Shown: piece by piece, positions 1-5,679 of the stretch
How the letters are laid out: every line of letters begins with the position of its first letter
How positions within the stretch are numbered: position 1 is the first letter of the stretch
DNA from: CAZDQL01 sp964507325
Lineage (GTDB): Bacteria; Planctomycetota; UBA1135; GCA-002686595
Length of the DNA stretch: 5,679 nucleotides
Reading direction: 5' to 3'
Assembly: GCA_964507325.1 (NCBI GenBank)
Contig: CAZDQL010000177.1
Coordinates: 1-5,679 of the forward strand
Notes under the pieces: generated by a model
Database searches by the model: none
Told to the model about the DNA's origin: nothing
What the model saw: only the letters and a program-made list of their open reading frames with translations
Position numbers and translations under genes: made by a program

Positions 1-121
1 TACCTGCGCATGTGGTGGCCAATGGGCGGGCTCGCTACCTCCCCGCAACACGCCTTCCGTAGCCCCGTAGGCGGACCCGTGGTAGCGTGGCGTTGGACCG
101 GCCCTGCTCTGGATTGAGACC

Positions 122-793
122 ATGCAACGACACCTTCTCCTGGCGTTGGCCGCCCTCGGGGCAGCCTCGACCTTGACCCTAGCCGCCCCCTCCTTCCTCC
201 CGCCCGCCTCCGAGGAGTTCGAGGACCTCGAACTCACCCTCCAGCTCAACGGACCGGAGGAGGAACTGGCCCTGATCCTCGCGATGGAGGTGGCCGAGGA
301 GTTCACCGGCGTCGACATGATGGATCCGGCGGGCAACGCTGTGGTCGGCGCACACACGACCTACCCGCAAGGGCTCGGCCTGCACGAGTGCGTGTTCGAG
401 ACCAAGGCCGACCCCGCGGCGGGACTCGCGGCGTATCCGGAGGGACCCTACCGCGTGATCGCGACGGCGGCCGACGGGACCCTCTACGCGGGTGTCGTCG
501 TCCTGTCCCACGACCTGCCGCTGCGCCCGCGCATCCTCTCCCCCCACACTGCCGTCGTCCCTCTGGGCCAGGACGTCCTGTTCACCTGGCTGGCGCCCGA
601 CGCCACCGAGGTGCGCCTCGAGGTCGAAACGGAGGACCGCAGCCTCGACGTGAACCTGCCAGCCACCGAGACCAGCTTTCGCATGCCCGCCTCGATGCTC
701 GTGCCGGGCGCGGAGTACAAGGTCACGGTCACCGCGGTCGCCGAGAATGGCAACGAGGTCGAGGACGAGCTCTTCTTCTGGGCCGACCGCTAG
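122..793 (+). CDS. Secreted two-module FN3/Ig-like protein of unknown function
   Basis: The product has 223 residues and I do not recognise a named family. Residues 1-22 look like a Sec signal peptide: a basic MQRH start, a hydrophobic Leu/Ala core and a likely cut near LAA/PS at 22. A short acidic linker follows (EEFEDLE). Residues about 33-133 look like a beta-rich module ending in PEGPYRVIATAADGTL and then the strand AGVVVLSHDLP. Residues about 137-223 resemble a fibronectin-III/Ig-like domain: a Pro-rich entry (PRILSP), a central W in FTWLAP, and late strands with YKVTVTAVAENGNE. There is no catalytic motif, no lipobox and only one Cys (in HECVF), so a binding or structural role in the periplasm or outside the cell is the modest inference. 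The ATG at 122 is chosen because it directly precedes the signal peptide; the Shine-Dalgarno sequence is weak (GGA at 111-113). The gene stands alone on its strand and converges on the kinase gene. Confidence 0.85.
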   Translation: MQRHLLLALAALGAASTLTLAAPSFLPPASEEFEDLELTLQLNGPEEELALILAMEVAEEFTGVDMMDPAGNAVVGAHTTYPQGLGLHECVFETKADPAAGLAAYPEGPYRVIATAADGTLYAGVVVLSHDLPLRPRILSPHTAVVPLGQDVLFTWLAPDATEVRLEVETEDRSLDVNLPATETSFRMPASMLVPGAEYKVTVTAVAENGNEVEDELFFWADR

Positions 794-803
794 GAGCCGG
801 TAG

Positions 804-830
804 CAGCGCGCCTCAGCGCGCCTCGCGCTG
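804..830. terminator. Possible bidirectional hairpin terminator at the convergent gene junction
   Basis: CAGCGCG at 804-810 can pair with CGCGCTG at 824-830, a 7-bp stem with a 13-base loop. Alternatively GCGCGC at 806-811 pairs with GCGCGC at 816-821 around a CTCA loop. The element lies where both converging transcripts must end and covers the kinase stop codon (813-815). No T-run follows on either strand, so it is not a classic intrinsic terminator, and GC-rich DNA makes such stems by chance. The position is the main support. Confidence 0.3.
805..824. repeat. 10-base perfect tandem duplication
   Basis: AGCGCGCCTC occurs at 805-814 and again at 815-824 with no gap. On the minus strand the first copy to be read encodes the last kinase residues and the second lies at and after the TGA stop. 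It looks like a small slippage duplication at the end of the gene and it also creates the local hairpin potential. Confidence 0.6.
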
Positions 831-3800
831 CCCGTGCAGGCCGACCTCGAGCAGCTCCATGCGCACGCTGGAGCGCAGCGCGATCTCGGGGGCCTGGGGG
901 GAGCTGCCCTTCCTCAGCCAGTGGGACCCGAGGTGCACCCCGTCGACGCGCACGTCGAGCTGCCCCGTCTTGGCGTTCACCTCCACCCGCAGGTCGAGCT
1001 CGCGATCGCGGGGCAATCCCTCGTAGGTGTCGCCGCTCGGGTTCGCTCCCCCCCGCAGGGCCGCGAGCAGCGCCGCGGGGTCGCCCCGGTCCGCGCCCCA
1101 GCGATTCTCCCCCCCCGCCAGGCGGTCGAGGAAGAGCACGTGCATGCCGGCGATCGAGACCAGGAGCTCGCTCTCCAGGTCGTCGTGCTCCTCCGCCCAA
1201 CGCAGACGCAGGTCGAGCTTCAGGTCGCGGTCGACGTCGAGGGGGGGGACCAGGGCCAGCCGCAGGGCGTGCGCGGCGGAGAGTAGCTCGTCGTCGGTCG
1301 CGGGCGCGCGCGACAGGTACACACCGGCCACTCCCCCACCGAAGCAGCGCCAGGCCCCGAGGTCCCAAGCCCCCTCTCCATCCTCGAAGGTCCAGGCCAG
1401 CGACAGGTCGCGCAGCAGGCGGCGCTCGACGCGGTCGGGGGCGTAGGCCTCCCGCAGAGCCTCCTCCGGAGTGCGCGGCGCGACTTCAGCCCGCAGCGCG
1501 TCGCGCAGCGATCGCATCTCCGCGTCCTCTCTCGGCGTGAGCAGATCCCCGTGCTGCTCGAAGAGCACCTCGACCGCGGCCAGGAGACGGGCGGGACTGT
1601 CGCCCCCCTGCTGGCGGCCGAAGCGGATCGAGCCCAGGCGCCGGTCCTTCTCGCCGCGGCGCCGCTCCTGGTCCTGGTCGACGCGCCCACTGCGCGAGTC
1701 GACGCGCGCGCGCAGGTCGACGTAGAGCGGATCGTCGGCCAACTGGGTGCCGGTACCCGACAGCAGATCGTGGGCCGCCTCGACCTTCCCTTCGTGGAAG
1801 AGGAAGAGCGCCCGCGTGAGGAGACCCTGACCAGGATCCCCGCCGTCCACCGGCGCCAGGTTCAGGAGGTCGCCGGCGCCGAGCCGACGCTTCGATTCCG
1901 GCGCCCCGACCAGGTCGACGTGGAAGCCGTCCACGTGCGAGGGGTCCACGTCGATCCCCCCTTCGATCGGGTTCGTGGCCTTGACGATCCGCACCTTGTA
2001 GGACATACCCTCGAAGGTGAGGGTCGTGGACCGGCCGCGCATCGAGCGCAGCGCATCGGCCACGCCCTCGAGCCACTCCTGGAGCAGGAGCGCCTCCCGC
2101 CGCCGCAACTCCATCGGCCCGTGCACGGCGGCACGCCACTGCTCCCCGAGGCGCTCCTTCCAGAGCGCCGCCGCCCGTTCGTAGCGCCGCTCCCGGCAGA
2201 AGGCGTCCGCCTGCTCCTGGTCGAGCTCGAAGTCGCGCCAGGCGGCCAATTCCCGCTCGCCGATCTCGATGCGCTCGAGCTCGCGGGTGAGCTGGGCCAG
2301 TCGTCCGTCAGCGGTGGTCTTCAGTAATTCGGCGTAGCCCTCCGGTACCTGCTCGGGTCGGATCCCCCGCCGTTCCCGCTCGGCGGTCAGGCGCTGTGCG
2401 AGCGCCTCGGCGCCGGCGTTCACCTCGCCGGCCCGCATGCGCTGCACGAGAGAGTCGAACTCGCCCTCCAGGAAGCGCACCAGGTCCTGCTCGCACTGGC
2501 TGAACCCCCGGAAGACCGCGTTGCGCAGGGACTCGAGCTGGCCATCGACGTTCTGGCGGATCTGGCGGCGGTCCTCCCCCAGCATCCGGGCCCCATCCAC
2601 CCCGGCGGCGGAGAACCAGTCCTCGGACCACCTGACGCGGTCGAGGGCGTCGCGCCAGCGGTTGGCATCCAGATCGGCGGTGTAGGCGGGTTGGATCGAC
2701 TCGGTCAGGTGACCCAGGCGAATGCCGGCCTCCTCGGTGCTGGCCTGGCGCAGGCGGCCCAACTCCTCCCGTCGTTTGTTCGTCCAATCGGCGAAGCGCA
2801 CGCCGCCAGGCAGGGCCTGCAAGCTCTCGAAGCCACTCGCTTGCAGGAGCTCCTGGGCCAGCTCGACTCCGAGCAGCTGATCCGCGCGCGGCAGGTCGCG
2901 AGCGCCCAGCGCGCGCACGACCTCGACCCCCCACCCGTCGCGCAGGTCCTGGATCACCCCCTGCAGATCCGCGCGCAGCTCCATCGCGACCCGGGAGCGC
3001 TGCGCTTCCCCGCCCTCCGGCACCGGGGCCAGAGCCGCCAGCTCGTCCAGGGCGGCAGCGATCGACAGGTCTCCGCCCTGGTAGCGCTGGGCCAAACCGT
3101 CGAGCGCGGCCCAGGGGGTGCGCACCGGCGTCGGATTCGACGGCGGCGCCGACGAGCCCCCCTCCCACGGCCTCCAGAAGGCCAGGATCGCGCCGATCAG
3201 CACGACACCGGCCGCGGCCGCCAAGGCGGGGCGCAGCCACGCAGGGCGCCCGTCGTCCAGCGGGTCGAGGTTGGCGGTGCGCACCTGGGGGGCGCGCCGC
3301 TCGCGGATGCGCTCCAGGTCGCGCAGGAGCTGGGCGGGGGTGTGATAGCGGTGCTGGGGATCGCGCGTCAGGCACTTGCGCAGGACCAGGGTGAAGCCCT
3401 TGGAGAGCTCGAGCGCGAAGAGGCGCGGATCCGGCACGCGGTGGTAGAGGACGCCGGAGAGGATCTCCGCCACGCTGTCCCCCTGGAAGGGTGGACGGCC
3501 GCAGAGGGCGTGGTACATCGTGGCGCCGAAGGACCAGATGTCGCTCTGGATGTCGGCGTCGCAAGGGTCGCGCGCCTGCTCGGGGGAGATGTAGTGCGGC
3601 GTGCCCAGGGTCCCCCCCGGCTTGGTGATCTTGGGGTCGTCCTCGGAGAAGGCCAACCCCAGGTCCACCAGCCGGCCGTGGCCCAAGCTGTCGATCAGGA
3701 TGTTCGAGGGTTTGATGTCGCGGTGCACCACCCCCCCCTCGGAGGCGTGCTCGAGGCCGTCGCAGAGGGGGATGAAGAAGCGCAGCGCTTCGCGCTCGGC

Positions 3801-4130
3801 CATCGGGCCGCGCTCCGTCAGCCGCTCCGCCAGCGAGATCCCCTCCACCAGCTCCATGGCGTACCACCAGCGCCCGTCCGCCTCCCCCATGTCGATGGCG
3901 GTGATGATGGCGGGGTGGGCCAGGCGCGCGGCGGTGCGCGCCTCGCGCTGCAGGCGATGGATGGCGCGTTGGGAGCCCACCAGCTCCGGGTGCAGGACCT
4001 TGAGCGCCACCGGACGGTCGACGGCGAGCTGGATGGCGCTGAAGACCGTCCCCGTCGCGCCGCGGCCGAGCAAGGCCTCGATGCGGTAGCCGTCGATGCT
4101 CGGCGGTCCCTGGCCCGGACGGGAGCTCAT
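813..4130 (-). CDS. Membrane-anchored Ser/Thr protein kinase (PknB/Hanks type) with a very large outer sensor region
   Basis: The product has 1105 residues and phosphorylates Ser/Thr on unknown target proteins. The kinase domain spans about residues 15-275 and looks active: Gly loop GRGATG (22-27), VALK Lys44, Glu63 of helix C, HRDIKPSN (136-143), DLG in place of DFG (156-158), GTPHYISPE (176-184) and DIWSFG (197-202). A Leu/Ala/Ile-rich helix at about 298-319, flanked by Arg, is the single membrane span. The outer part (320-1105) has no PASTA repeats. It is mainly Arg/Glu-rich helix up to about 695, with a TPR-like pair near 640-665; then a short beta-rich module (about 699-762), another TPR-like pair (about 771-790), and a final beta-rich domain (911-1105) starting at WTFEDGEG that resembles a concanavalin/LamG or DUF1080-like sandwich. 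The ATG at 4130 is chosen because it follows a good Shine-Dalgarno, overlaps the upstream stop as ATGA and sits just before the kinase fold. The same frame stays open to 4796, but that part is Arg/Pro-rich and overlaps the upstream gene. Kinase identity is very secure; the outer-domain calls are tentative. Confidence 0.95.
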   Translation of the reverse strand: MSSRPGQGPPSIDGYRIEALLGRGATGTVFSAIQLAVDRPVALKVLHPELVGSQRAIHRLQREARTAARLAHPAIITAIDMGEADGRWWYAMELVEGISLAERLTERGPMAEREALRFFIPLCDGLEHASEGGVVHRDIKPSNILIDSLGHGRLVDLGLAFSEDDPKITKPGGTLGTPHYISPEQARDPCDADIQSDIWSFGATMYHALCGRPPFQGDSVAEILSGVLYHRVPDPRLFALELSKGFTLVLRKCLTRDPQHRYHTPAQLLRDLERIRERRAPQVRTANLDPLDDGRPAWLRPALAAAAGVVLIGAILAFWRPWEGGSSAPPSNPTPVRTPWAALDGLAQRYQGGDLSIAAALDELAALAPVPEGGEAQRSRVAMELRADLQGVIQDLRDGWGVEVVRALGARDLPRADQLLGVELAQELLQASGFESLQALPGGVRFADWTNKRREELGRLRQASTEEAGIRLGHLTESIQPAYTADLDANRWRDALDRVRWSEDWFSAAGVDGARMLGEDRRQIRQNVDGQLESLRNAVFRGFSQCEQDLVRFLEGEFDSLVQRMRAGEVNAGAEALAQRLTAERERRGIRPEQVPEGYAELLKTTADGRLAQLTRELERIEIGERELAAWRDFELDQEQADAFCRERRYERAAALWKERLGEQWRAAVHGPMELRRREALLLQEWLEGVADALRSMRGRSTTLTFEGMSYKVRIVKATNPIEGGIDVDPSHVDGFHVDLVGAPESKRRLGAGDLLNLAPVDGGDPGQGLLTRALFLFHEGKVEAAHDLLSGTGTQLADDPLYVDLRARVDSRSGRVDQDQERRRGEKDRRLGSIRFGRQQGGDSPARLLAAVEVLFEQHGDLLTPREDAEMRSLRDALRAEVAPRTPEEALREAYAPDRVERRLLRDLSLAWTFEDGEGAWDLGAWRCFGGGVAGVYLSRAPATDDELLSAAHALRLALVPPLDVDRDLKLDLRLRWAEEHDDLESELLVSIAGMHVLFLDRLAGGENRWGADRGDPAALLAALRGGANPSGDTYEGLPRDRELDLRVEVNAKTGQLDVRVDGVHLGSHWLRKGSSPQAPEIALRSSVRMELLEVGLHGQREAR

Positions 4131-5679
4131 CGCTCGCGCTCCTCTTCCAGGAACCAGCTCCGCCAGGCGCGATCGGCGCCGCGCCAACCGCTGCCCACCG
4201 CCTCCTGGAAGGCGGCGTCGTAGCGCGCCTGCCGCGCGGCACCCTTGAGGAGCACGCGTTGGGGCGCGCGGGGGGCGCTCTTGCGCAGGCTGGCGTGGAA
4301 GCGCTCCAGGGTCCCCTCCCCGCGGCTCTCCAGCCAGGAAACGATCCCCATCGACATGGCGATCTCGATCAAGGAGAGCTCCCCGAACTGCCGCCGCGCC
4401 AGGTGGTCGAAGTGGGTCAGGCGGCGGTCCCCGTTCTCGAGGGCCGTGATCAGGGTCTCGCGCCAGATCCCGCGCCGGAAGAGCTTGGTGTCGAAGACCG
4501 TCTCCACCTTCGTGGTCGCGGTGGGGCCGATGTGCTCGGCGGCGGCGGGGCTGCCGAGGCAGAAGACCGCGTTGCGTCCGTGCACTTCGTACTCGACCAG
4601 GGCCGCGAAGCCCTCGTCGAACCAGGGGGGCAGCAGCCGGCCGTCGTAGCGATGCCGATTGAGGAGCAGGTGCCCCCAGTGGTGGTAGCAGTGACCCGCC
4701 AGGTCCTCCTGTGGGCGACCCCAGACGCGCGCGGAGGAGAGGCAGAAGGGATCCCAGTAGATGAAGCCGTGGGTGCGCTTGACCGCCTCCGTCCACCCCT
4801 TCGGCGCGGTGGTGGTGAGGGAGATCAGGTGCTCCACGGAGTCGAGGTAGTGGGCGTCGGCGCGCCCCCAGACGTAGAACTCCGCCGCGCGGCCGCCGAG
4901 CAGGTCGATCCCGGAGGGGCAGTCGAAGCGCTCGTCGAACCAGGCGCGCCCGCGCACCAGGCCGGCGCCGATCGGAGCCAGGAAGCGCTCGTCGAAGGGC
5001 CCCGCCAGGGCGAAGTCGGGACCGAGGAAGACGTGCCCCTGGGCCCCCGCAGCCTCGAACACCACCGCCGCGTGGGTCTGGGCGCGCGCACGGTGTGCCT
5101 CGATCCAGACGCCGTCGTAGAGCACGAGACCCTGGGCGCGCTTGGCCTCCTCGGGGGTCATCCAGCGCCCCTCGTGGTAGACGAGCCCGGCTTCGAGGCG
5201 CGCCTTCTCCTCGGCGCTGACCCAGCGGTCCCCGTGGCGCACGAGGCCGCGCTTGCGCATGTCGGCGGCCTCCTCCTCGGCCAGCAGACGGTCGCGCTCC
5301 TTGGCGGTCACCCAGCGACCGCGGTGGAGCACGTAGCCCAGCCAGCGGTTGGCTCCCTCGTGCTCCGGGTCGAGGGCGCGCGCCTTCTTCATCGCCTTGC
5401 GGGCCTGGGCCTTGATCTTGGCTTCATCCGCCCACACCCCCAGGGCGTAGAAATCCGCGGCGGAGGTGCAGCCCTTCCAGCGCTCGTCGAACTCCTGGCG
5501 CGGAGTCTTGCCCAACTCGATCTCGACCACCTCGTCGGCGGGGAAGCGCATGACGCCGAAACGCGTCTCGAACACGACCTCCGTGGCGCTCTTGGACTTG
5601 AGCGTCCCCTCGAAGCGTCGCCCGTCGCGCAGGAGGATGCGATCCCCCAGCGCCGCCGTGGCGAGGAAGAGGAGGGCGA
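4127..5679 (-). CDS. Exported gluzincin-like (DUF1570/peptidase MA type) protein, probable pseudoprotease; 5' end outside the window
   Basis: The frame is open to the window edge. A GTG at 5575 gives a 482-residue reading, but 34 further codons are in frame: a hydrophobic ALLFLATAAL, then DRILLRDGRRFEGTL, which runs smoothly into FETRFGVMRFPADEVVEIE. The real start is therefore beyond 5679, most likely with a signal peptide. Numbering from 5575: a small beta module to about 21; a TPR-like helix pair (about 41-80, ending KKARALDPEHEGANRWLGY); four GxVxHxGxW repeats (80-166); a less familiar region (about 170-290); then a peptidase-MA-like core. The core has HHWGH (298-302) followed by exactly 18 residues to Glu321 in WFDEG, the gluzincin HExxH-x18-E layout, but His299 replaces the catalytic Glu. 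The C-terminal part (about 405-480; SWLESRGEGTLERFHASLR, then AWRSWFLEE) matches the helical tail common in these proteins. Zinc binding is plausible, peptidase activity doubtful. The gene overlaps the kinase gene by 4 bases. Confidence 0.85.
   Translation of the reverse strand, partial: ALLFLATAALGDRILLRDGRRFEGTLKSKSATEVVFETRFGVMRFPADEVVEIELGKTPRQEFDERWKGCTSAADFYALGVWADEAKIKAQARKAMKKARALDPEHEGANRWLGYVLHRGRWVTAKERDRLLAEEEAADMRKRGLVRHGDRWVSAEEKARLEAGLVYHEGRWMTPEEAKRAQGLVLYDGVWIEAHRARAQTHAAVVFEAAGAQGHVFLGPDFALAGPFDERFLAPIGAGLVRGRAWFDERFDCPSGIDLLGGRAAEFYVWGRADAHYLDSVEHLISLTTTAPKGWTEAVKRTHGFIYWDPFCLSSARVWGRPQEDLAGHCYHHWGHLLLNRHRYDGRLLPPWFDEGFAALVEYEVHGRNAVFCLGSPAAAEHIGPTATTKVETVFDTKLFRRGIWRETLITALENGDRRLTHFDHLARRQFGELSLIEIAMSMGIVSWLESRGEGTLERFHASLRKSAPRAPQRVLLKGAARQARYDAAFQEAVGSGWRGADRAWRSWFLEEERER
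4139..4144 (-). promoter_or_regulatory. Shine-Dalgarno site for the kinase gene, inside the upstream gene
   Basis: The minus strand reads GAGGAG eight bases before the ATG at 4128-4130. It lies within the last codons of the upstream gene (EEERER). This spacing, together with the ATGA stop/start overlap, fixes the kinase start and suggests coupled translation from one mRNA. Confidence 0.75.
5078..5338 (-). repeat. Four tandem GxVxHxGRWVTxEE protein repeats within the gluzincin-like gene
   Basis: The copies begin at residues 80, 110, 130 and 149 (numbered from the GTG at 5575): GYVLHRGRWVTAKERDRL, GLVRHGDRWVSAEEKARL, GLVYHEGRWMTPEEAKRA and GLVLYDGVWIEAHRARAQ. The invariant core is G-x-V-x-x-x-G/D-x-W followed by a charged helix with E and R. 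The period is 30, 20 and 19 residues. The last copy is the most diverged: His becomes Tyr and the T/S-x-E-E part is lost. Similar W-V-T-x-E-E units are, from general knowledge, frequent in Planctomycetota secreted proteins; their function is not known to me. Confidence 0.8.

Noticed and set aside
3..62. Possible 3' tail of an upstream plus-strand gene, ending at a TAG at 60-62
   Set aside because: Only 19 codons are visible, with no recognisable motif; all three plus frames are short here, so nothing supports coding. I see no clear terminator either.
93..121. Possible -35 (TTGGAC at 93-98) before the secreted-protein gene
   Set aside because: There is no convincing -10 box at the correct spacing (TGAGAC lies where it should be), so a promoter cannot be called.
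2691..4223. Plus-strand open frame of 510 codons antisense to the kinase
   Set aside because: It has no recognisable domain or signal, and its composition mirrors the codon bias of the opposite strand. Long antisense frames are expected at this GC content.
2308..4242. Minus-strand open frame of 644 codons across the kinase gene
   Set aside because: Its translation is low-complexity Arg/Pro/Gly/Ala, a frame shadow of the kinase coding sequence in high-GC DNA.
4679..4693. Alternative zinc motif H295-C-Y-H-H299 as the HExxH equivalent
   Set aside because: It would put 21 residues before Glu321, whereas HHWGH gives the standard 18. HHWGH is the better fit.
4131..4796. N-terminal extension of the kinase frame up to an ATG at 4796 (222 more residues)
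   Set aside because: It is Arg/Pro/Gly-rich without domain character and lies entirely over the well-supported gluzincin-like gene in another frame. The ATG at 4130 has a Shine-Dalgarno and the ATGA overlap.
1..5679. tRNA or rRNA genes, CRISPR arrays, insertion sequences, attachment sites
   Set aside because: Nearly all the window is covered by the three coding genes. I saw no transposase, no regularly spaced repeats and no RNA-gene-like structure.

Overview
The window is high-GC bacterial DNA with three protein-coding genes and almost no spare sequence. Two minus-strand genes form an operon that enters from the right edge, and one plus-strand gene converges on them from the left. The gene types suggest a high-GC member of the Planctomycetota: a Ser/Thr kinase with one membrane segment and a very large outer part, a secreted protein with a short N-terminal 'LRDGRRFEGTL'-type module, a TPR-like helix pair and repeated 'GxVxHxGRWVT' units before a gluzincin-like domain, and a secreted FN3/Ig-like protein. 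Myxobacteria or a related high-GC phylum cannot be excluded from sequence alone.

Layout. Bases 1-121 hold no supportable gene. Bases 122-793 (+) encode a 223-residue secreted protein with two small beta-sandwich-like modules. Only 19 bases separate its stop from the stop of the converging kinase gene, and a GC-rich hairpin and a 10-base tandem duplication lie over this junction. Bases 813-4130 (-) encode a 1105-residue receptor-like kinase: a cytoplasmic catalytic domain (about residues 15-275), one transmembrane helix (about 298-319) and an outer region of about 785 residues that ends in a probable concanavalin/LamG-like sandwich. Bases 4127 to beyond 5679 (-) encode the upstream partner, which is cut at its 5' end by the window edge.

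How they may work together. The partner and the kinase overlap by four bases (ATGA), so they are very likely co-transcribed and translationally coupled. The partner is probably exported, because a hydrophobic signal-like stretch is visible at the window edge. The kinase puts most of its mass on the same side of the membrane. The most unusual feature is that the partner keeps gluzincin metallopeptidase spacing (H-x3-H, then 18 residues, then E in WFDEG) but has His where the catalytic Glu of HExxH should be (HHWGH). This suggests a zinc-binding pseudoprotease, perhaps a ligand or co-sensor for the kinase. The physical interaction is inference; the motif and the overlap are seen directly.
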